Below are positions 9,601-21,600 of a stretch of 64,000 nucleotides of DNA, in pieces. Source of the DNA: Branchiostoma floridae (taxonomy: Eukaryota; Chordata; Leptocardii; Amphioxiformes; Branchiostomatidae); contig NC_049982.1 in the NCBI RefSeq assembly GCF_000003815.2, positions 28,208,329 to 28,272,328 on the forward strand, written 5' to 3'. Under the pieces are notes generated by a model that saw only the letters and a list, made by a program, of their open reading frames with translations, did no database searches and had not been told where the DNA came from. Positions within the stretch are counted from its first letter, which is position 1, and every line of letters starts with the position of its first letter. The position numbers were made by a program, and so were the translations under genes.

Positions 9601-12600
9601 ATGTACTAAATATCATCACGATCACATATTCTGTTCTGGAGATATAGCACTGGAAACCCCCGTCCACACACTGCTACTGAAAACTCAAAACAGATGCCAC
9701 AGCTGTAGAAGGCCAGATCACTCCATATAGAAAAAGGGGTGTAATTATTTTTTTTTTAAACGAACCACGAAACAGCAGCAAACGTCTAATGCGCGCTATT
9801 GCACAATGGCTCACACATTCTACCCCCATAGCAAAGGAAATCGCAATCCATTCAGAGATTCTAAAGATATCGGTCCGGAATCACAAATGATTGCTACCAA
9901 AATTAATACCTGCAATGTCTCATGCAGGTAAAAACCAACGTCCACTGACTAGGTATCCCGAAATACCATGTTTTGAAAAGCGGATATAGGTTACCCCGTG
10001 GATAAAGGTTAGCTAGCGTTACCCAACAGAGTTATGTTCAAAACGATGAATTTCTTTTTGTTGCTACAGGGCATTTACAACACTCAATTCACTGCCTCTG
10101 ATTTTGGTCCTGTCTTGGGGTAAGTGAATTAGCCTGGTAGGGTCTGTTTAGTTGGAGTACTGTAAATGCATTTAAGTTCGCGGGGATTTGATTTCGCGGA
10201 AAAAAGGACTTTTCGCGGTGGATTTAAGTTTGCGGTAACACCATAGACTGCAATCTAATACCATAATAGGAAAATGTTCGCGGTGGTGAAGTGGTCACCG
10301 CTAAAACCGCGAACATTAATTCACCGTGAACATTTCTGCATTTACAGTATCCCGTTTTACAATCGTGATTATAACTTTATGCAAAAAAGGCTAATTGCCT
10401 CTGTACGTTTTACAGTAAAGATCTCAAGTTGGTAGAAATGACTTAATCCACTATAAACTCTACTTTACTTTGTCCTTGTCATCTTCTTGGAACGGTAAGC
10501 CCCGGAACGTGTGAACGCCTGTCAATATAATGTGTTCATTTTTTAATCGGTCAAAATCTGGTTTACTGTTTTTTTCATGCCCTTTTTCTCCAACCGGTCC
10601 AAGAAAAAAAAATAGAATTTACCATTACGATGAACTAGTACCCACCCCTCGTCACCGGTGTACCGAAAGTGCGAAAAGGAACGAAAAGGAACGAAAAGTT
10701 CATTTTCGCACTTTCGGTACTTTCCTTTTCGTTCCTTTTCGTTCCCTTTTGTTCCTTTTCGTTTCTTTTTGCACTTTCGGTAGACCCCTAGTCACCCATG
10801 TTCATACATCGTTTTTTCTTCTTTTTTCTATACAGGGTCTTTAATGGAATGAATCCAATTCTCATTGTCAGTGATCCAGACATGATAAAAGAGATCTTCG
10901 TGAAACAGTTTCACAACTTCGTCAATCGCCAAGTGAGTGCTATAATTTTTCCTCTCTTTCACAATTTAAGGTATTCCTGGAGAAAACAGTCATTATGCTA
11001 ATAGTAATCAATTTAGAAATGTTCAACCTGATTGGTTAACCCCACGTCTGTCCAAACTGAGACCCTGAATGCTGATTGGCTGTCACACAAGAGTACCCTG
11101 TCCTGCTCAGATACTACCGACCAATGCGAGTTGACTTGCAGTTTTTTGATAGGTCTGGACTAAGCAATTAGAACTGACATCCTATTCCTAGTTTCTAGAT
11201 GCATGTACTTAGAACTGTCCGTCATATATAGTAAGCGTGGTTCTTCTCAGACATAGGACCTAGCAGAAGGTCATCCATAACCAAACCTGTCTAAAGTACT
11301 TTTTTGACCTGAATGAATTGAAGTAACATCGACTATCATAATTCCACCAGGTGCCATAATACCGCCACCTCAAAACAACGTTAGTATAGAGGTCTCCCCA
11401 AGATTGTCTTGAACACCTAATGTTAAATATCCTAAATGTAATACAATTCACATATTTAGGTGTCGAAGACAATCTTGAGAAGGCCTCTATAACAACGTTT
11501 TTTGAGGTGGCGGTATAATGGCATCTGGTGGAATTATGCGAATGTTTGTTAAAGGAAACCTGTGTTAAGTACCTTTCCCGAGGGCACAATTTCAGTGGGA
11601 TATGTCTCTGGGTCTAAAACCCTGCCATGACGCTGCCATGACAACAACGTCAACAACACTTCTGATCGCCAAAGTTCGCTATCTCTCAACACATCTACAT
11701 ATCATATCATTTCATTGGACAGAGTCAGACTACGAGACAATGAACAGGACTTCTTTGTAAGAGGGCGTAGAAAGGAGGCCGTTAACATCAGGGCACTCCA
11801 GCCATCACTGAACAGAGACGGTGGGCGTTATAAACTTCCTGGCGATTTTGACCAATTGCTGACGTCACGTATCCGCAAGATCACGTGTTAATATGAGATC
11901 ATGTGTGAGTTTAGTGCGTTCTGAAGTGATTAGTCATCAGTATTGATCCTGAAGAAGGCGCCAGTGGTCTTTGGAAATATGATCCTTTGTGTTGGATCCT
12001 TTGAGCTTCCATAAACATCATCATCATCATCATCGCGGGCTGCTTGCCCGGACCAAGTGCACCCTCTACTTCCAGACGTCTCTGTCCCCCATAGCGTTCT
12101 TTAAATCCTAGACCCGCAACCCCACATCACGAGCAAGCTGGTCTATGTAGGTTAGACGGGGTCGCCCAGCATGTGTATACCAGTGTGCTGGCTTCCACAG
12201 TATGAGTTCACTAGCAAGCTCAGTTTTGTTCCTAAAGCAGTGGCCGGCAAATCTGGTCCTACGCTCCCTGATGATGGTTGATATCGCGGGAATATTGCCA
12301 TACAAGAGTTCTTCATACAACAGCTTCCATGATAACACTTCTGATTGATTTCCAGCCAGAGGTACAAGACATCAACATCATGCCTCAAAAGCCGGCAGGT
12401 GTTCCAACTGAGGGACGAGGACTGGAAGAACGTGCGGGTTACTCTCACTCCTGCCTTCAGCGGCAGCAAGCTCAAGCAGGTAACGTCAACGCTTGTTCAC
12501 CTTTATCCGCGGGGTAACCTATATCCGTTGTTCGTAAAAACAGGGTTTAGAGATATATTACAAATCACAATCGACTTGATAAGCCCTAATTATGTTATAC

Positions 12601-15600
12601 GCGAAAACGTTCGATACGACTGTCCGTTCCGGGTGATAACTTTCCGTATGGCACGGGCTATAAGTTGTATCACACAGGCTCCATTCGAATGTATCGAACT
12701 GTTTCGAGCGGGACGAATGTGGTGCCGTCTAAAAATTCGAATACCTGATTCGGACGTTGGAACATTACGGTTGTAACACTTTTTGTTCGAGGGAAGCAAA
12801 TTTGTTCAACTTCTGGCGCATTTCGCATCAAAACATGGGTTTTATTATTCTCAGGTGGGTATCGGCCGTCGGGCGATACTTCCCGCGGTCGGGCTGGTAC
12901 CTCGGGTGATACGGAATATACCGTGTTGCATTCTATAAATTTTACAAATACCCAGTGTTATTAGAAAACAGCGGATGTAGGTTAACTTTTCGATAAAGCA
13001 GTTTACCATTCGTTGTGCTTATGCAAATAAGGTTTTTATCAACATTGCATGCTCCCATTGATTGCTTCCTGTCAGTCATTGGTGAACGTGACTAACATTT
13101 AGAAAACATAGATAACAGATAGTCGGAGTATACTTCCCCATGATTTATTTGGCTACTTAATAGAATTTTCATTAATCAGCAGTGATTGTTATAAAAGGTA
13201 ACTACACGTACCTCCAAATTTTCGATGGCTATCAGTCCATCTTGATCACGGAGTGACCTAGTTCTCGCGAAAGTTGTGAGTACTAGGTCAAGACTTGCGT
13301 GGATCTTCTGCCCCTCAACCCGCCTCCTTGCGAAGTAAGGGTAAACAGGATCCACGCAAGTCTTGACCTAGTTCTCACAACTCTCGCGAGAACTAGGTTA
13401 CTCCGTGATCAAGATGGACTGATAGCAATCGAAAATTTGGAGGTACGTGAGTTTACCTTTCAAAAATTACTCACTGATTGATAAAAATTCTATTAATTCA
13501 ACGATTTATCTGGCATCTTTAATTCCTTGACCCATTACTCTAGAATCACTGCCAGTTGATAAATTACTAAATATACCAACTCTAAATTGCTCTTCCTGTC
13601 ACTCCCCTTATTCTGGGACCTTTTTAACTACTTCCTATAATTACTCCATGTGGAAATTGCTATGGAAGCACATACAGGCAGACAATATTTCTTCAACACC
13701 CTGTTCATATATCCATTGAGATAAAAACCAATTCACAATCCAACTACACATACACTGGTCAAAGGTGTTATAGGCCTTAAAAAACATAGACAATACCTGT
13801 CAAGGGATATTGTTAGGGCTATAAAGTCAACAGAAAGTGCTTCTAAATTACAATATTTGGAAATACTGTCGTTGTTTTCAAAATATTGCACTGCCCGTCG
13901 ACTTGATATCCCATGCTACCCTGTTTAAAAAAAAACAACGAATATAGGTTGCCCCGCGGATAAAAGGTGAACTTGTGTTAATCGTTCATTAATCACATAA
14001 ACAAACAAACACACAATACATATATGTCACTCTAACAGTTTATTCCAGAAATGAGCCCGAATCACACTTTTTGGCTACACCCTAAGGATGGAAGCGTTTT
14101 GTCATGTGATTAATAAAGCAGCTGATGCCGTGTTTCCAGATGATAGCAGCGATGAACAGCTGTGCTGACCAGCTCGTGGAGAATCTCAACAGCTTCGCGA
14201 CAACAAAGGAGTCTTTTGATGCCAAGGAGTAAGAAACAACAAATATTCTTATTTTTCTAAACTTTTCAGAAATATACAAATTGAATATCATAAACTCCTA
14301 CTAAAGTGAGATGGCAAAATACATTTTCAGAGTACCTCATCCACCAGGTTCTTACTGTTTTTCAAAGAGGTTGTAACTAGATTTGATACAATTTTGCTAA
14401 CTTAAGCTTGTGTTATTCTATTCATTTTGCGGGAACTTAATTTCGTAGAATTGGAAGTTTTCAGTTTTTTCTTAAAATTTTGCGGTTAAAATAATTCTGT
14501 TGTTTACTAATGCATGCTTGCTGTGTCATGATTTTGGATTGGAGAGCGAAAATATTTCCAAACTTACAGTGGTCAAATGGCGTGTCAAACGTAGGTGAAA
14601 AACATTGGCTAACTTGCTGACATGATCTGCAAATGACTTCATTACTTGAAAATGACAAAAATGTACTTTCATTAGCTTCGAAGGACACTGATTCAAAACT
14701 GTAAATTTCAGAAGAGATATTTTAGCTTGAATGCGGATCTCGTAGTCATACATTGTGTATTTTGAATGTCTAATTGGAATTATTATAATTAAAAATTCCA
14801 GAGTGACAGCTGCATACAGCATGGATGTCACTGCTAGAACAATCTTTGGAGCTGAGGTCAACTCACAACAGGATCCACAAAACCCTGTTATCGTCCACGC
14901 CAAGAGAGCATTCAACCCCAACTTTAACAACCCGCTGATGTGGCTTTGGAGTGAGTAAAATTCGGACTTGAAACGTACTGTTTTCTTCGTAGCAACTGAC
15001 GTATAATTGTAATCATTCGTTTTTTTTTTCATTTTGCCGCCTTAGCGGCAAAATGCTCTGAGGCCAGAGTAGTCGCCGTTGTGATGTTGAGATGTTGAGA
15101 TGTTGTGATGTTGAGATGAACGGACCTGTTCAATATCTGCTAAGAATTTGTATACTTCTTAAAAGCTTTGTCATGAGTCATTGTTTGTGGTCCGTAATTG
15201 CCCTGATATTTCATTGAATTTAATAAATGAAGTATGATATTCCTTAGATTGGTGCAGCATATCATCAAATAATTGCTTTAACATTTAATCCCGCATTAGC
15301 AATTCATAAAGATGAAATGTTTTCCAAATAAATCGAATATATATACATAACACTTACATATAGCGTCCCAGAGGCCCTTGCGAATATTCATAATTTGATC
15401 CGCGAAAACCAACGGGAGGGGGCCATACTTCGACAGCCGTTCTAGGTGGATGCGCATGGCTTTTGTCATTGTACATTTTACAGTGAACTCATCAAAAACA
15501 AGTTAAGATCTTGTATACATCCATAGAACTGTAATTAAAGCTTTACAGATATATATTTCATTTAATGGTAGCGTTCCGCACTGTACTTTGACAGCGCACG

Positions 15601-18600
15601 AAACTTACGGCAGGTTTTCGGCTTGCGTCCTAGCAGAACGTTCCAACACAAAAAAGGGGTCCAAACTCCGACATAGTAACAACCAGACAATCGCCGTGCA
15701 TTTTTAAACATCTTATGCAAATAGAATAGCACTAAACGTTTTCATTACTATTTATTTGTACCAAATATGGGTCATATTTTGTATAACGCGACTTATTCAA
15801 ATACGGTGCGTTAAAACGTTTACCTCTCATGGTGAGACCAACTTGCCGCAAAACGGCGGCGCAGTGTTTACGTCGGACTGTGTACTTCTCACTATGCTGT
15901 GATAGCATAGTTTATTTTTCGCTTTTCGGCTTCCTTGATTGCGTTTCATCCTGTCTTCTGGCAGCAGCAATGGCTACAGGATTTTTTAGTCGGTAGGGAT
16001 TGATTTTTCTTGAATGTTTGTCGCTCTACGGACGGGTTGACTAAGTTCATCGTGTTGAGCATCGCTCGCCCGCTGGCGTGCGTGATAGTAAAATGGCAGG
16101 GCCCCGACTGGGTGAACTTGTGGCATCATTTAGCTCCGTTTATCCAACCCAGTTAAAGGCAAGACACAGCCTGATTTGCAGAGCTACGGTCCGTGCGACT
16201 CGTGCGACCCGGGTTCGAGTCCAGGGGAAGGGTGATTTTCAATTGTTCTTGTTTCCTTTTTGACATCTATTTAATATAAACAATAGTTTCAGCACATTCC
16301 AATAACTAGAAAAAAGCGTTTACACACGCAAACCTAGGCAAAATGCCAGCTTTTTTAAAGCACTTGTTTTATTTGTTTTTGATGTGCATCTGCATTCATT
16401 TTGATTATAAGGAAGAAGTGGTGTGATAAGATACTTGGAGAACTGGAACAAAATGTTACAATCGTGACAACCTTCCATTGTCATTTCAACAGTGGTGTTT
16501 CCCAACATCGCGAAGCCCCTTTTCGAGACCTTTAATTACCACCCCTTTACCACGAGGGACGTTACCGACTTCTTCTACGGAGTCATGGAGCAGCTTCTGG
16601 CAATGAAGAAAACTGATGGAGGCAAAGTAGGGATATCGACACGTTGTCCTTCCACATAATACCCAGTAACGCTGCTTCACTTTTATTCGAGGGATAACCT
16701 ATATCCGTTGTTTTCAAATACTATCATAATATTTTTGAACTTTGAAGCCACAGTCGGTTGACTAGACATTCATGAATATATTATTTTGAAAAAAAAAATG
16801 CAGTTTGAAACCACCGTCCATGGATCTGATATCCCTATATTGATAGATACCCTGTTCTTCAACAAACGAATATAGGTTACCCTGCGAATAAAAGTGAACT
16901 ACAATGATACACATTGGGTTTACATCAGGTGCTATAGGAGATACCTTAACTGGACTGCATGCATGTGCCAAATCGATCAGTAAAATTACACAGACTTTGA
17001 GAAGTTGTACCAATTCTCCCTACCGATTTTGCACGCATATTAAGTCCAGATGAGCCACACAAAATGGCCACGCCTGGAATATTACTCAATCTCAGTTTCG
17101 ATACAAAATGACGGAATATAAAACATAATGTCGAAAAGCCTATTCAACAGTATGCATGTTGACTCATGTGAAAAAAAAACTCTGATTATCTTTTTGTGAT
17201 GTTCTTAGGGACGTGTCGACCTGCTCCAGATAATGATAGATGCACACCAGGAAAGCGACGATGGCAGCACAAGTGGACCCAAAGTGGTCGGGAAAAGACA
17301 ACGTATGTACTCTTAATAGTGTTACGGCTCGATCTCATTGGCGTAGATCGTCATGCGTTTTTAATTTGATAGAAGACTATGACAGAACTTAACACCAACT
17401 GATTCTAATGTAGCTTTTTTTCAGTAACATCTGAATCTTCTAAACTATCCCGTTATTAACGCTAGTTCACCTTTATCCGTTGGGTAACCTATATCCGTTG
17501 CTTTCAAAAACAGGGTATTTGAGGATATCACGTCGACGGACGTTGCTTTCAAATTGCAAATTTTCAGTATGATGCAGTAAAAAACTACCACCTGTCGGCT
17601 TGATGTGCCTAAACACCCTGTTTTTGAAAAACAACGGATATAGGTTACCCCGCGGATAAAGGTGAACTAGCGTTACTTTTGTCAATGCCATTTAGAGTGC
17701 GAGGGTTCAACTCAATGTGAATAGTTGGAGGGTGTGTAATGCACTGTTTTTATGTCATTCCTGTCGTACCTTTGATAATTGATACGGGTCTCCTAATTGG
17801 TTATTTCTTTGGTTTATCACACGTGCTGTTGCTTTTAAGTTGTATCAAATGGTTTTCCATAGAACCACTCGAATGCACTTTGCATTGCACTGAGTGCGCC
17901 AAAGATTTGAAGACCAGATTTTGTTGTATATGCTAGATGCGGCGGGATTTTCTAACCCTTAAACTGCCAGAGTTTCAGCCCTATAAAATGCTATCAGTGC
18001 CAGGGTTGACTGCTGACCTCTAAAACGAAACCCCCAAACAAGGCCGAAGTTCCTAACTTCCGGGGTTCGTGCGCTACACGCGCGCAAAGCTGCTACTTCG
18101 GGGGAATACGCTATCCCGGATATATCCGAGCTTGCATTTAATTGGCAGTTTAAGGGTTTTAAGACACCTGAGATTTTCATCTGATTGAAATGTCTGTTTT
18201 CTTGGCTGAGTATTACATAGGGCCACAACAAATAAATTTTATGGATGGCATCCTCTGCAGACTGAAACAATAGTGAGATAGGGCCAAAAAAAGATGGATA
18301 AAAAACAAGATGGCAAAATTGTCCAAATATACGCAATAAACATTGTAGTAAAAACAAGAAGCGACGAAACGTGGTATCACAAGGCACTCATTCCTGTATT
18401 CAAGAGACGTGAACTACTGTAGTAAAGGTGACACTATGAAATCAGGCGAAAATTGATGCGCGCGCTGATCATCCATAAAATTTACTTGCTGTAGCCTAGA
18501 TATAAAAGACAAACGACGCCCGATCCAACTTGTGGTCAGACTGGCACTATTAAATCTAATTATATTGCCATTATTATTGATACTGAAATCTTGAACTTTA

Positions 18601-21600
18601 TACTTTTTTGTGATTTCAGCTTTAACCAGAGATGACATTGTTGGAAACGGAATCGGCTTCTTTTCGGGAGCTTTTGAGACCGTCTCAATCACCATGTCCT
18701 TCGCGTTGTACCACCTGGCGCTCGATCAGGAGGTCCAGGACAGAGCCAGGCAGGAGATCAGAGAAGTTGCCGGAAGCGAAGTACGTTTCTTATGTTTTAA
18801 TGTTTTCATACTTTTTCGTGTTCTTCATTGACAATTCTCAAAAGGTATACCGATCTGATCTAATCAAGGTTTTTTTTAAATGACCTGGTTGTCTTACTGT
18901 CTGATCACCAGTTAATGTCCAAGAAATTATCCTAAATGTTACTATTAGTAAATAACAAAACATCTGGTCAAATAATTTAGGATTACTTTGTGGTAGAAAG
19001 GGTATTGGTATATGTTCCGATGCGTTAACGGCAACTAATACACCGTGTGACGGTTGACACTAAGACACCGTAATACGCTGTAATACACCTTATAACTTTA
19101 CTACTACTACTACAGTAACTACTAATACACCGTATGGCGGTTGACACGAAGACACCGTAATACGGTGTATTGCAGCGTATGACTTTACTACTACTACTAC
19201 TACTACTACTTTTACTACTACTATCACGACTACTTTGTGGTTTACATGGTGAGGTTGACTACTATTACTACTGCTAGTAATATATACTACTACAGAACTA
19301 CTGATAAATACTATTATTATCATTATTACTACTAGTACTACTATGTTATGGTTTACAGGGTGAGGTTGGCTATGAGGCGGTCCAGAAGATGTCTTACCTC
19401 GAGATGTGCATCATGGAGACCCTTCGTCTCTACCCTCTTGTATCCAAGTATGTTTTATCAATATACATTTGTAGCTGTGGTGTACTAAATATCATTAGCT
19501 ACGAGGTGTGACTGGAGTAGTGTACTACATATTACATAGATACGAGGGGTGACAAATAATTTTGCAGCCTCACCCAGAAATAAGAAACACTTTTCTGAAT
19601 ATCTATAACTACCAAAAATCAAACCATTGCCATCATTACTCTTCAAAACACAATATTTTCCTTAAGAGTTTATGTGAGTCCCGCAACTAAAATTTGATCG
19701 TCATCTTACTGAAAACTTGGACTATGTAATTGTTATAACTTAGTTACCTGTACGAACTGCATACGTGTAGTTATACCTTTATCTCACGTGAAGAGCTTAT
19801 ACAAAGTTTATATATAAATGCTGTACAGCTGACATTGGAGGTTCCGTTACGTACTTTGTACAAAATACAGTTGGCACAAAAATGCTGAGTTCGCACGTCA
19901 AAGTTTGTTGTAGGTAACGGTACATACGGAATATTTGTACCATTATGTGTTCACTGTTATATGTGTCCTTTTAGCATCCAGAGGGTTGCTAATGAAGAGG
20001 CCAGGCTGAAGTGGATCACCGTCCCCAAGGGTATGCGTGTAATGGTCCCCGCCATCGCCATTCACTATGATCCTGCTCGCTGGAACGAACCGAGGAAGTT
20101 CAACCCCGAAAGGTTTGTTTGTATAAGCCTTTCACGCTAGTTACCACGCACGCGCGGGTGAAAGCTTACTCTGGGTAATATGTTAAAGTTGAAAGCCCCC
20201 ACAAAATCAACATTCCGCCATTTTGCAGGCCCCATTACGTTTCGGACATTGTGACACAAATAGAAACAATGGTAGAGACGAGACTGTTTACGTTTGAAGG
20301 CCTTCAACTTTGACATAAAAATTTATTACCCAAAGTTCCTTTCACTCGCGCGTGCGTGGTAACTAGTGTGAAAAGGCTTATTGCATTATAACCTTGACTG
20401 AACCGCCTCGTGGCAAAACACACTAGGTTTGTACTGAAGGGTACAAGTTGAATATTCTGACAGAATTATTTGATCCAATCACCTTTTCTATAAGTGTGTT
20501 GGGTTCTTTTATGTGCTTGAGATGTGGCTCTCCTTAGATATGGGACATCCATTTAACGTAATGTTTGACTGAAAAAGTATTTTTCAAGCCTCAGTTTTGC
20601 CTCAGTGTGAGAAAAACATTGTTAACTAAATTTGATAGGACACTTTTTCACACTTGTGCATTACAATATTGCATTTAAGTTGTGTGTTGACTTTTTGGCT
20701 TAGGTATATATAGTTTGTCCCAGTGGACTGCCGGATATTGCGGAGGTACCCCTCGACAATGAGGACGCAGCGTCTACATGTATTTGCTGCCGGGTACCGG
20801 GTTAATATTATGTCGGAAAAAACATCCAAGGGCCTGGCCGTGCCCCAAAATAGCTTGGGAGTCAAGCTACGTAGGAATCAAGCCCGAAAGTGCAGAAAAC
20901 AGGCTGTGAACTACCGAGGGAACCCTTTTTTTCATTTAGGACTGTAGCATTAGTTGACGTTGAACTTGATGTGTGATCTTTAGCATTATCTGCTTAAAGT
21001 ACATAGATGTCAGTATAACTCTTTTTTATTGTCGAAGGTTCACGAAGGAAGAGAGGGAGAAGCGGAACCCGATGGATTGGCTGCCCTTCGGGGTGGGGCC
21101 GCGGAACTGCATCGGGATGAGGCTGGCTCTGTTGGAGCTGAAGGTTGGACTGGCCAGGGCGCTGATGAAGTACCGCTTTGTGACTGGACCCGAGACTGTG
21201 AGTCACTTAAGCTACATTTTGCAACGAGGGCGCGCGGGCGGACACATGTACAGTACACACTGCCAAAAATGCTTTTTTCTTGTTTATCTTATTTTGCTTC
21301 CTCACAGAAAATTTATCCTCCAGGAAGAAAATTATTCTGTTCCCAAGAAATCTTGGGAAATGTGCATGTCCATGGGGCAAGCAAATTTTTGCTTGTTAAG
21401 TTTTTGAGACAATTTGAGATTTTGTTTTCTTGTATTTGCAAAAATGCTTTTTTCTCACAGGAAATTTATCTTCCAGGAAGAAAAATCTTGTACTTCGTAA
21501 GAGTTGAATCTGCTTAGAAAAATCTGGTTTGCTTATATCTCTAGAATTTTTTTTGCAGTTTCTCGTTTTGCTTGAAGTTTATTCTGCATTTTCTTCCTGC

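Noticed and set aside
12278-12776. Alternative reading frame of P450 exon 5 and the following intron
   Set aside because: Only the 12360-12479 piece in the D-E-D-W-K-N-V-R frame joins neighbours in phase and matches P450s; the rest is MITE and intron.
16140-16245. tRNA gene suggested by GGTTCGAGTCC (B box) at 16212-16222
   Set aside because: No matching A box at proper distance and no cloverleaf could be folded by eye; at most a decayed SINE head.
20626-20947. Overlapping 70-80-codon frames before P450 exon 13
   Set aside because: Intronic, opposite-strand frames mirror one another, no recognisable domain.
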